54,638 nucleotides of DNA from Pseudomonadota bacterium (GTDB taxonomy: Bacteria > Pseudomonadota > Gammaproteobacteria > Burkholderiales > Burkholderiaceae), in the NCBI GenBank assembly GCA_029777935.1, contig JAKORH010000105.1:1-54638 (forward strand), written 5' to 3'. Made by a program: the position numbers and the translations under genes. Shown here in pieces: positions 43,054 through 51,474 of the stretch. Numbering within the stretch: position 1 is the first letter of the stretch; every line of letters begins with the position of its first letter. The notes under the pieces were generated by a model. It did no database searches, was not told the DNA's origin, and saw only the letters and a list, made by a program, of their open reading frames with translations.

Positions 43054-43980
43054 ATGCCTCGGGCACGGCTGGCGGCGATCGGCGCCGCGCTCGCGTTGTT
43101 CACCACGACCGCGATGACACGCGACATCTCCGAGTTGTGGAATTTCCGCGATCCCGCGGTCTCCGAGCGCACGTTCCGCGAGGAGCTGGCCTCCGCACGC
43201 AGGGACCGGCAACTGGAACTGCTGACGCAGATCGCGCGCACGTACAGCCTGCGCGACCGCTTCGACGACGCCAATCGACTGCTCGATGAGATCGAGCCGC
43301 AGCTCGCCGGCGCCGGACCCGCGCCGCGCGTGCGCTATCTGCTCGAGCGCGGCCGCACGCTGCGCTCGGCCGGCGCCCCCGGGCGTGCGCGGCCGCTGTT
43401 CGTCGATGCCTGGAACCTTGCGCATGCGAGCGGCCTCGACGGCCTCGCAGTTGACGCCGCGCACATGGTCGCGCTGGTCGAGACGAAAACCGGCGATCAG
43501 CTCGAATGGAACGAACGGGCGCTGGCGCTCGCCGAACGATCCGCCGACCGGTACGCGCAGAGCTGGAACGCTTCGCTTCACAACAACATCGGCTGGACGC
43601 TGCACGACGCGGGCCGCTTCGACGAGGCGCTCGCGCACTTCGAGGCCGCGCTGCGCGAGCGGCAGCAGCGCGGCAGCACCGCCGACATCCGCGAAGCGCG
43701 CTGGGCGGTGGCGCGCTGCCTGCGCTCGCTCGCGCGCTACGACGAGGCGCTGAAGATCCAGCGCGCACTGGAAGCGGATGGCGCGGTGGACCGCGAACCC
43801 GACGGCTACGTGTTCGAGGAGATCGCGGAACTGCTCGACGCCACCGGCAAACGCGCCGAAGCGACGCCCTATTTCCGCCGCGCGGCCGACCTGCTGGGCA
43901 AGGATGCGTGGTTCGCACGGCACGAAGGCGCTCGGCTGGGGCGGCTGCGCGCCAAGGCGGAGGGGTCACGGCTAGACTGA
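43054..43980 (+). CDS. Tetratricopeptide-repeat protein
   Basis: A 308-residue helical repeat protein with an N-terminal hydrophobic stretch that may act as a signal or anchor (LAAIGAALALFTTTAM). Several TPR-like helix pairs are visible, for example YAQSWNASLHNNIGWTLHDAG and FDEALAHFEAALRERQQRG, with the typical A/G-small positions. It should be a protein-interaction scaffold. Its last codons CTA GAC TGA also form a TAGACT element seven bases before the ATG of the adenylate cyclase gene, so the two are probably linked. Confidence 0.85.
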   Translation: MPRARLAAIGAALALFTTTAMTRDISELWNFRDPAVSERTFREELASARRDRQLELLTQIARTYSLRDRFDDANRLLDEIEPQLAGAGPAPRVRYLLERGRTLRSAGAPGRARPLFVDAWNLAHASGLDGLAVDAAHMVALVETKTGDQLEWNERALALAERSADRYAQSWNASLHNNIGWTLHDAGRFDEALAHFEAALRERQQRGSTADIREARWAVARCLRSLARYDEALKIQRALEADGAVDREPDGYVFEEIAELLDATGKRAEATPYFRRAADLLGKDAWFARHEGARLGRLRAKAEGSRLD

Positions 43981-43985
43981 ACTTC

Positions 43986-45827
43986 ATGTCAGACGATCGC
44001 GCGCCCGCGACGCGCCGCCTTGCCGCGGTGCTGATCGCCGACGTGGTCGGCTACAGCCGCATGATGGAACGCGATGAGGCCGGCACGCACGCGCGGCTGC
44101 GCGAGATCCGCGCGCAGGTGACCGATCCGGCGCTGTTACGCCACGGCGGCCGCATCGTGCGCACCGTCGGCGACGGACTGCTGGTCGAGTTTCCGAGCGC
44201 GCTCGCCGCCCTGCAGGCCGGCCTCGAGATCCAGCGTGCGATGTCCGAGCGCAACGCGGAGTTGCCGGCGGAGCAACGAATCGATCACCGCATCGGCATC
44301 AACCTGGGCGACATCCTGGTCGAAAGCAACGACATCGCCGGCAACGGCGTCAACGTCGCCGCACGGCTGGAATCGATCGCGCCGCCGGGCGGCATCGCCA
44401 TTTCCGGCACGGTACGCAACCAGGTGCGGCAGGACCTCGGCGTGACCTTTGTCGACGCCGGGCGTCAGCAGGTGAAGAACATCTCGCAGCCGGTGCGCGT
44501 CTTCATCGTGCAATTCGACGGCGCGCCGCGCGGCGTGCGGCGGCGCGCGCCGTGGCGGCGCGCGGGCGCCGCCGCGCTGTCCGGCGCCCTGATCGCCGCG
44601 GTCGCGATCGCGTACTGGCCACGCTCGCCGTCGCCGAGCGCCGACAGCACGCTGATCGTGATGCCATTTCGCGTCGGGTCGGGCGCGGGCGCCGGCGATG
44701 AGGAGGTCGCCGCCTCGCTGACCAAGCGGCTGACGAGCGCCGTGTCGCGCATCTCCGGCTTGCCGGTGATCGCCGCCACGGTCGCGGAGCGCTACGCGGG
44801 CATGGCGGTCGACGCGAAGAGGGTCGGCCGCGAGCTGGACGTGCGCTATGCGCTCGAGGGGCGGGTCGAGCGCCGCGGTGAAAGCATGCGCGTGACCGCG
44901 CAGCTCGTCGCGGTCGAAAGCGGAGCGACCGTGTGGACCGGCGAGTTCGATGCAGCCCGCCCGGCCGACGGACAGGCGCCGCCCGCAGTGGTCGGGCCGC
45001 TGGCGGAGACTGTGCGCTCGGAATTCCGCGCCGCCGAGATCAAGCGGCTGGGCCACGTCGAAAGCGCGCGGGCGCTCGCGCTGCGCGGCACGCTCGACCT
45101 GCCGAACGCGCTCGACGCCGGCGAGCTGCGCGCGGTGCGCGCCACCTTCGAGCGCGCGCTCGCGCTCGATCCCGCGCACCCGCTCGCGCTGGTCGGCCTG
45201 GCCGATGCGCTGGCATTCGAGTCGCAGCGCGCCGAGCTGGGACCGGACCGCGACGCGCTGCTCGCGCGCGCCGACACTGCGTCGCTGCGCGCCGTCAGCT
45301 CCGATCCCAACAATGCCGAGGCATGGGGAACGCGCGCGCAGGTACTGTTGTTCCGCGACCAGATCGAAGCGGGCGCGCAGGCAGTCGAACGCGCACTGGC
45401 GCTGAACCCCTACGTCAGCGACCTGCACGCGCTGCACGCGCAGGTGCTGATGGCGCGCGGCGAGCCGCGCGAGGCCCTGGACGAGCTGGAACGCGCGATC
45501 GGACTGGCGCCGCGCGGCAACACCGTCGGCGTGATGCTGAACTACCGTTGCCGCGCATTGCTGATGCTCGGCCGCTTCGACGCGGCGATCGAGTCGTGCG
45601 AGCGCGGGCTGGCGTTCGTGCCTGACTGGCCCGACTACATGCTGCTCGCCGCCGCGTACGCGCTGAAGAACGACATGGCGCGAGCCGGCGAAGCGCGCGA
45701 CGAACTGCTGCGCCGGCTGCCGCGGTTCACGATCCGCTGGCACGCGGCCGTATCCGGCAGCGCGCGCGCCCGGCAACTGGAATCCACCGTGTACGCGGGC
45801 CTGCGCAAGGCGGGCGTGCCGGAATAG
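43986..45827 (+). CDS. Class III adenylate/guanylate cyclase with TPR repeats
   Basis: A 613-residue protein. Residues about 10-180 form a class III nucleotide cyclase domain: LIADVVGYSRMM carries the first metal Asp19, VGDGLLVEF the second metal Asp63, and NVAARLE the transition-state Asn/Arg pair. The base-specifying Lys/Asp residues are hard to place, so cyclic AMP is assumed. One membrane segment follows at about 191-211 (GAAALSGALIAAVAIAYW). The outer part contains a TolB-like segment (STLIVMPFRVGSG) and several TPR repeats (450-610). Such hybrids are common in Rhizobiales and betaproteobacteria. The input signal is unknown. Confidence 0.9.
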   Translation: MSDDRAPATRRLAAVLIADVVGYSRMMERDEAGTHARLREIRAQVTDPALLRHGGRIVRTVGDGLLVEFPSALAALQAGLEIQRAMSERNAELPAEQRIDHRIGINLGDILVESNDIAGNGVNVAARLESIAPPGGIAISGTVRNQVRQDLGVTFVDAGRQQVKNISQPVRVFIVQFDGAPRGVRRRAPWRRAGAAALSGALIAAVAIAYWPRSPSPSADSTLIVMPFRVGSGAGAGDEEVAASLTKRLTSAVSRISGLPVIAATVAERYAGMAVDAKRVGRELDVRYALEGRVERRGESMRVTAQLVAVESGATVWTGEFDAARPADGQAPPAVVGPLAETVRSEFRAAEIKRLGHVESARALALRGTLDLPNALDAGELRAVRATFERALALDPAHPLALVGLADALAFESQRAELGPDRDALLARADTASLRAVSSDPNNAEAWGTRAQVLLFRDQIEAGAQAVERALALNPYVSDLHALHAQVLMARGEPREALDELERAIGLAPRGNTVGVMLNYRCRALLMLGRFDAAIESCERGLAFVPDWPDYMLLAAAYALKNDMARAGEARDELLRRLPRFTIRWHAAVSGSARARQLESTVYAGLRKAGVPE

Positions 45828-45855
45828 CTCACGCAGCGCTGCCGCGCCCGCGCGG

Positions 45856-48800
45856 TCACCGCCGCAGCGATTCCCAAACCTTCGCCAGCCGCTTCACGCT
45901 GACCGGCATCGGCGTGCGCAGCTCCTGCGCGAACAGCGACACGCGCAGTTCCTCCAGCAGCCAGCGGAATTCGTCCAACCGTGGATCGGCCACGCCCTTG
46001 CGCGCCGCCAGTTCGCGCAGGAAGGGTGTCTGCAGCGCCGCGACCTCGTTCATCCGCTGCGCGTCACGCGCCGGATCGGACTTCAGCTTGTCGAGCCGCG
46101 ACGCGATCGCCTTCAGATAGCGCGGATAGTGCGCGAGCTGCGCCGGAGGCACGGCAACGATAAAGTCGCGGCCGAAGAGCCGCGCCATCTGCTGCTCGAC
46201 GTCGACCACCGCGGCTGGATACGACTTCAGGCCGGCGAGCTTCTTCGGCAGCGCGGCCGCTTCCTGCACGATCGCCGTCACGAGCCGCGCGACCTCCTGC
46301 GCGATCAGCGAGAGCCGACCGCGCGCCTCGTCGCGCCGCGTGTCGAAGGCCGCGCGGTCGGTCGGCCAGGGCTCGGCGAGGCACGTGCGGTCGAGCGCGG
46401 CCGTGACGACCTGCTCGCGCAGATCCTCGAAAGCCGGCAGCGCTGCCGCGAGCTGCGGCACGATGCGCGCCTGCATCTGCGTGGTCTGCAGAGCCAGGCT
46501 CTTCTCGAGGAACTTCACCTGCTCCTTCAGTTGCAGGCGGAACAGTCGCCGCAGCCCGTCGCGGTGCCGCGCGCGCGCCTCGATCGGGTCGTCGAAGACT
46601 TCCAGCGTGCAGTGGTCGCCGCGATCGAGCAGCGCCGGGTGGCCGATCAGCGTCTGCCCGCGCTGGCGAATCTCGAGCAACTCCGGCAACTCGCCGAAAT
46701 CCCAGTCGGTGATGCGCTCGGCCGCGACCTGCGGGACCTGCGATGAAGCGAGCGCCTGCAACGTCTGCTGCGCTTCGCGGCCCAGTTCGGCGCGCAACTG
46801 CGCGAGGTTTTTGCCCATCGCGAGCTGGCGGCCGTGCTCGTCGACGATCTTGAAGTTCATCGTCAGGTGTGCGGGCAACTGCTCGAGCCTGAAGTCCTCG
46901 GCGCGGCACACGACGCCCGCCTGCGCGCGCACGTCGACGATCAGAGCCTCGACCAGCGGCTGATCAGGCTCGGCGAGCTCTTCGCGCATGCGGTCGACAA
47001 AGGCGGCCGCGTACTCGGGCAGCGGCACGCAATGGCGGCGCAGCTTCTGCGGCAGCGATTTCATCAGCAGATGCACCTTCTCCTTCAGCATGCCGGGCAC
47101 CAGCCACTCGCAGTGCACCGGGTCGACTTGATTGAGCGCGACCAGCGGCACCGTCAGCGTCACGCCGTCGCGCGGGCTGCCCGGCTCGAAGTGATAGGTG
47201 AGCGCCATCGTCGTGCCGCGCATCGTCCACTGCCGCGGAAAGAGCTCGGTGGTGACGCCGGCCGCTTCGTGCCGCATCAGCTCGTCGCGCGAAAGAAAGA
47301 GCAGCTTCGGGTTGGTCCTTTCCGCCTCGGCGCGCCATTGCTCGAACTGCGCGGCCGAATACAGGTCCGGCGGGACGAGCTGGTCGTAGAAGGCGAAGAT
47401 CAGCTCGTCATCGACCAGAACGTCCTGCCGGCGCGCCTTGTGCTCGAGCTCGCGGATGTCGCGCACCAGCTTGCGGTTGTGCGCGAGGAACGCGCCGCGG
47501 CTTTCGATCTCGCCCGCGACCAGACCTTCGCGGATCAGCAGCTCGCGCGCCTGCACCGAATCGTGCGGGCCGAGCGGCACGCGCCGTTGCGCGTAGACCG
47601 TCATGCCGTACAGCGCAGCGCGCTCGAGCGCGATCGCCTGCCCGGCGCGCTTCTCCCAGTGCGGATCGCTCCACGACTTCTTCAGCAGGTGCGCGCCGAC
47701 CCGCTCGAGCCACTGCGGCTCGATCGTCGCGATACAACGGCCGAACAGGCGCGAGGTCTCGATCAGTTCCGCCGCCATTACCCAGCGGCCCGCCTTCTTC
47801 ACCAGCGGCGAGCCCGGCCACACGTGGAACTTGATCCCGCGCGCGCCGGCGTACGGCGGTTCACCGCTTCTTGCGTAACCTTCGGCGTCGAGCGTCTTGA
47901 AGCCGACGTTGCCGAGCAGGCCGGCGAGCAGCGCCAGGTGCACCTGCTCGAATGTCGCCGGCGACGTGTTGATGCGCCAGCCCGCCTCGCCGACGATCGC
48001 GTGCAACTGGCCGTGGACGTCCTTCCACTCGCGCACGCGGCGCGGCGAGATGAAGTTCGACTTCAGATCGTCGGTCAGCTTGCGATTCGATTTCTTGTGC
48101 TCGAACCGTTCGCCGACGAAGTTCCACAGCTTGACGAACGACAGGAAGTCGGACCTCTCGTCGGCATGCCGGCGGTGGGCGCTGTCGGCCGCCTGCTGCG
48201 CTTCCGGCGGACGCTCGCGCGGGTCCTGCACCGACAGCGCGGCGGCGATGATCAGCACCTCGGCCAGCGCGTGCTGGTCACGCGCGGCGAGCAGCATGCG
48301 TCCGACCCGCGGATCGAGCGGCAGCCGCGCCAGCTCCATGCCGATCGGCGTCAGCTCGTTGTCGTCGTCGATCGCGGCAAGTTCGGCCAGCAGGTCGTAG
48401 CCGTCGGCGATCGCGCGCGCCGGCGGCGGCTCGACGAACGGGAACGCGCGCACGTCGCCCAGATTGAGCGACTTCATGCGCAGGATCACGCTCGCCAGCG
48501 ACGAGCGCAGGATCTCCGGATCGGTGAAGCGCGGCCGCGCGTTGAAATCCGCCTCGTCGTACAGGCGGATGCAGATGCCGTTGGCGAGTCGACCGCAGCG
48601 ACCCGCGCGCTGGCTGGCCGCCGCCTGCGAGATCGGCTCGACCCGAAGCTGCTCGACCTTGTTGCGGTACGAGTAGCGCTTGACCCGCGCCAGCCCCGTG
48701 TCGACCACGTAGCGGATGCCGGGCACGGTGAGCGACGTTTCGGCGACATTGGTCGCGAGCACGATCCGCCGCGTCATCAACGCGAATGAGCCCGGCTTGA

Positions 48801-49653
48801 ACACGCGGTCCTGCTCGTCGGCCGACAGCCGCGCGTACAGCGGCAGGATCTCGGTGCCCGCAGGATGGTGTTTGCGCAGCGCTTCCGCCGCCTCGCGGAT
48901 CTCGCGTTCGCCGGGCAGGAACACCAGCACATCGCCGCGGCCGGCCAGCGCGCATTCGTTGACCGCATCGACGATCGCGTCCATCAGCGTGCGGTCGTCG
49001 GCGTCGTCTTCGTCCTTCACCGGCCGGGAGCGGATCTCGACCGGATACAGCCGGCCTGACACGTTGACCACCGGCGCCGGTGCGTCCTGCGTGCCGAAGT
49101 GCTGCGCGAAACGCTCGGCGTCGATCGTCGCCGAGGTGATGACGAGCTTCAGGTCCGGGCGCTTGCTTTCCTTACCTTGCAGCAACTGCTTCAGGTAGCC
49201 GAGCAGGAAATCGATGTTCAGCGAACGCTCGTGGGCCTCGTCGATGATGATCGTGTCGTAGGCGGAAAGCCGCGGATCGCTCTGCGTCTCGGCGAGCAAA
49301 ATGCCGTCGGTCATCAGCTTGATCGACGCGCCCGGCCGCGTCTGGTCGGTGAAGCGGACCTTGAAACCGACGATATCGCCGAGCGGCGAAGCGAGCTCCT
49401 GCGCGATGCGGCGCGCGATCGACGAAGCGGCGATCCGCCGCGGCTGCGTGTGGCCGATCAGCTTGCGCGTGCCGCGCCCGAGCGCCAGGCAGATTTTCGG
49501 AAGCTGGGTGGTCTTGCCGGACCCGGTCTCGCCGCAGACGATCACGACCTGGTTGGCCTCGATCGCGCGCGCGATCTCGTCGCGCCGCGCGGAGATCGGA
49601 AGTTCTTCAGGAAAGACGATCTCCATCGGGACGCGGCGGTGGAAGGAATTCAT
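45856..49653 (-). CDS. hrpA: ATP-dependent RNA helicase HrpA
   Basis: A 1265-residue DEAH-box RNA helicase. Walker A GETGSGKTT is at 41-49, the DEAH box at 138-141, SATI at 174-177, and motif VI QRAGRCGR near 350. An HA2/OB-fold region and the large C-terminal DUF3418 domain follow, giving near-usual HrpA length (about 1300 in E. coli). It acts on ribosomes and mRNA processing, for example in resolving stalled translation. The start ATG lies immediately beside the CACAGAG inverted repeat, so an alternative start at MEIVFPEELP (49626) should be considered. Confidence 0.97.
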   Translation of the reverse strand: MNSFHRRVPMEIVFPEELPISARRDEIARAIEANQVVIVCGETGSGKTTQLPKICLALGRGTRKLIGHTQPRRIAASSIARRIAQELASPLGDIVGFKVRFTDQTRPGASIKLMTDGILLAETQSDPRLSAYDTIIIDEAHERSLNIDFLLGYLKQLLQGKESKRPDLKLVITSATIDAERFAQHFGTQDAPAPVVNVSGRLYPVEIRSRPVKDEDDADDRTLMDAIVDAVNECALAGRGDVLVFLPGEREIREAAEALRKHHPAGTEILPLYARLSADEQDRVFKPGSFALMTRRIVLATNVAETSLTVPGIRYVVDTGLARVKRYSYRNKVEQLRVEPISQAAASQRAGRCGRLANGICIRLYDEADFNARPRFTDPEILRSSLASVILRMKSLNLGDVRAFPFVEPPPARAIADGYDLLAELAAIDDDNELTPIGMELARLPLDPRVGRMLLAARDQHALAEVLIIAAALSVQDPRERPPEAQQAADSAHRRHADERSDFLSFVKLWNFVGERFEHKKSNRKLTDDLKSNFISPRRVREWKDVHGQLHAIVGEAGWRINTSPATFEQVHLALLAGLLGNVGFKTLDAEGYARSGEPPYAGARGIKFHVWPGSPLVKKAGRWVMAAELIETSRLFGRCIATIEPQWLERVGAHLLKKSWSDPHWEKRAGQAIALERAALYGMTVYAQRRVPLGPHDSVQARELLIREGLVAGEIESRGAFLAHNRKLVRDIRELEHKARRQDVLVDDELIFAFYDQLVPPDLYSAAQFEQWRAEAERTNPKLLFLSRDELMRHEAAGVTTELFPRQWTMRGTTMALTYHFEPGSPRDGVTLTVPLVALNQVDPVHCEWLVPGMLKEKVHLLMKSLPQKLRRHCVPLPEYAAAFVDRMREELAEPDQPLVEALIVDVRAQAGVVCRAEDFRLEQLPAHLTMNFKIVDEHGRQLAMGKNLAQLRAELGREAQQTLQALASSQVPQVAAERITDWDFGELPELLEIRQRGQTLIGHPALLDRGDHCTLEVFDDPIEARARHRDGLRRLFRLQLKEQVKFLEKSLALQTTQMQARIVPQLAAALPAFEDLREQVVTAALDRTCLAEPWPTDRAAFDTRRDEARGRLSLIAQEVARLVTAIVQEAAALPKKLAGLKSYPAAVVDVEQQMARLFGRDFIVAVPPAQLAHYPRYLKAIASRLDKLKSDPARDAQRMNEVAALQTPFLRELAARKGVADPRLDEFRWLLEELRVSLFAQELRTPMPVSVKRLAKVWESLRR

Positions 49654-49734
49654 TCACCACAGAGGCACAGAGGCACAGAGACACAGAGAACTTCGATGAC
49701 GGCCTTTCTCTGTGCCTCTGTGTCTCTGTGGTTG
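49654..49734. repeat. CACAGAG-type inverted repeat between hrpA and argA
   Basis: The left arm (49654-49690) is a run of cACAGAGg/a units: ACCACAGAGGCACAGAGGCACAGAGACACAGAGAA. The right arm (49705-49734) is the reverse complement of such a run with one nine-base unit fewer. A 14-base spacer separates them. The arms pair over about 30 bases, with the unit repeats allowing slip. This resembles a repeat family seen in many unrelated bacterial genomes, often in intergenic DNA. It starts one base from the hrpA ATG. Confidence 0.85.
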
Positions 49735-49770
49735 ATTCGAACTGCGTGCGGCCGCTCGGCGGCGCGCAAC

Positions 49771-49776
49771 TATACT
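49771..49776 (+). promoter_or_regulatory. -10 element (TATACT) directly before argA
   Basis: TATACT ends six bases before the argA ATG, so transcription would start at or near the start codon and give a leaderless mRNA. There is no Shine-Dalgarno site. The -35 region (17 bases upstream, GCGGCC) is poor. Confidence 0.5.
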
Positions 49777-49782
49777 GCGCGC

Positions 49783-51129
49783 ATGAACGACGTCACGCCC
49801 GAAGTGCAGCTCGCGCAGTCGAGCCAGACGCAGTTCGTCCGCTGGCTGCGCGAAGTGGCGCCATACGTGCACGCGCATCGCGGCCGGACCTTCGTGGTCG
49901 GATTCGGCGGCGAGCTGATCGAAGCCGGACGCCTGACCGCGCTGGTGCACGACCTGTCGCTGCTGCACGCGATGGGCATCAGGCTGGTGCTGGTGCATGG
50001 CTCGCGGCCGCAGGTGCAGGCGCAGCTCGCACTGCGGGGCAAGCAGGCGCGCTTCGCCAGCGGTGTCCGCATCACCGACGCCGCCGCCCTCGAATGCGCG
50101 AAGGAAGCGGCCGGCGAGATCCGGCTCGACATCGAGGCGGCCTTTTCGCAGGGGCTGCCGAACACGCCGATGGCGCACGCACAGGTGCGCGTGATCAGCG
50201 GCAACTTCGTCACCGCGCGCCCGCTCGGCATCCTCGACGGCGTCGACTACCTGCACACCGGCGTCGTGCGCAAGGTCGACGCCGACGCGATCCGCTTCAC
50301 GCTGGGCAGCAACGCCATGTTGCTCGCCTCGCCGCTCGGCTTCTCGCCGACCGGCGAGGCGTTCAACCTGACGATGGAGGACGTCGCCGCCAGCATCGCG
50401 GTCGCGCTTAAGGCGGACAAGCTGATCTTCGTCGCCGACATCGACGGCGTGCGCGACCGCACCGGCCGGCTGCACCCGGAGCTGTCGATGGCGCAGGCCG
50501 AGGCCCTGCTCGCTGCCGACGACGTCGATTCCGACGGCGCGTACAACCTGAACTTCCTGCTGCGTGCCTGCCGCGGCGGGGTGGCACGCGCCCACATCAT
50601 CCCGTACGCGCTCGACGGCGGCGTGCTGATCGAGCTGTTCACGCACGACGGCGTCGGCACGATGATCTCGGCCGAAGACATCGAGTCGATGCGCGAAGCG
50701 ACCGTCGAGGACGTCGGCGGCATCCTCAAGCTGCTCGAGCCGATCGAGGCCGACGGCACGCTGGTCAAGCGCCCGCGTGAGCTGATCGAGCGCGAAGTCG
50801 AGCGCTTCACCGTGCTGGAACATGACGGCGTGATCTACGGCTGCGCGGCGCTGTATCCGTTCCCCGATTCGAAGATGGGCGAGATGGCCGCCGTCACCGT
50901 GCACCCCACGTACCAGAACTACGGCGACGGCGAGCGGCTGATGAAGCGCATCGAGGCGCGTGCGCGCGCCGCCGGGCTGACGAAGCTCTTCGTGCTGACC
51001 ACGCGCACCAGCCACTGGTTCCTGAAGCGCGGCTTCACGCTCGCCGGCGTCGAGGAACTGCCGATCGAGCGCCAGCGCCTGTACAACTGGCAAAGACGAT
51101 CCCAGGTTCTGATAAAGCAACTCGGATAA
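49783..51129 (+). CDS. argA: Amino-acid N-acetyltransferase (N-acetylglutamate synthase)
   Basis: A 448-residue enzyme making N-acetylglutamate, the first step of arginine synthesis. The N-terminal amino-acid-kinase-like regulatory domain (about 1-290) has [10 protein letters not shown] near 38 and the [11 protein letters not shown] segment. The C-terminal GNAT domain (about 300-448) includes [19 protein letters not shown], the acetyl-CoA loop (Q/RxxGxG/A-like), and a C-terminal [15 protein letters not shown]. The ATG at 49783 is well placed relative to known ArgA. The lack of a ribosome site and the adjacent TATACT suggest leaderless expression. Confidence 0.95.
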   Translation: MNDVTPEVQLAQSSQTQFVRWLREVAPYVHAHRGRTFVVGFGGELIEAGRLTALVHDLSLLHAMGIRLVLVHGSRPQVQAQLALRGKQARFASGVRITDAAALECAKEAAGEIRLDIEAAFSQGLPNTPMAHAQVRVISGNFVTARPLGILDGVDYLHTGVVRKVDADAIRFTLGSNAMLLASPLGFSPTGEAFNLTMEDVAASIAVALKADKLIFVADIDGVRDRTGRLHPELSMAQAEALLAADDVDSDGAYNLNFLLRACRGGVARAHIIPYALDGGVLIELFTHDGVGTMISAEDIESMREATVEDVGGILKLLEPIEADGTLVKRPRELIEREVERFTVLEHDGVIYGCAALYPFPDSKMGEMAAVTVHPTYQNYGDGERLMKRIEARARAAGLTKLFVLTTRTSHWFLKRGFTLAGVEELPIERQRLYNWQRRSQVLIKQLG

Positions 51130-51181
51130 CGTCGGCACGCTGCGCGCGCCGACAACGACCATTTTTCTTGGAGATCGACCT

Positions 51182-51454
51182 ATGGCTCGCATGATCCACT
51201 GCGTAAAACTCGGCAAGGAAGCGGAAGGACTCGACTTCCCGCCCGTCCCCGGCGAGCTCGGCAAGAAGATCTGGCAGAGCGTATCGAAGGAAGCGTGGGC
51301 GGCCTGGCAGAAGCACCAGACGATGCTGGTCAACGAGAACCGCCTGAACCTCGCCGACGCGCGCGCGCGCAAATACCTGCTGACGCAGATGGAGAAGTAC
51401 TTCTTCGGTGAAGGCGCCGACCAGCCGTCGGGGTATGTGCCGCCGCAGGAGTAA
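51182..51454 (+). CDS. yggX: Probable Fe(2+)-trafficking protein YggX
   Basis: A 90-residue small cytosolic protein that protects iron-sulfur clusters and helps iron traffic. The [21 protein letters not shown] start (with the single family Cys), ISKEAW-like [20 protein letters not shown] and the FF in EKYFFGEG match the YggX family over the whole length. TTGGAG lies eleven bases before the ATG. The gene follows argA by 52 bp. Confidence 0.97.
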   Translation: MARMIHCVKLGKEAEGLDFPPVPGELGKKIWQSVSKEAWAAWQKHQTMLVNENRLNLADARARKYLLTQMEKYFFGEGADQPSGYVPPQE

Positions 51455-51474
51455 GTGAGCGACTCTGCCGCGCC

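Noticed and set aside
45828..45855. Possible terminator between the adenylate cyclase and hrpA genes
   Set aside because: The 28-bp convergent gap has no U-tract and only short GC stems.
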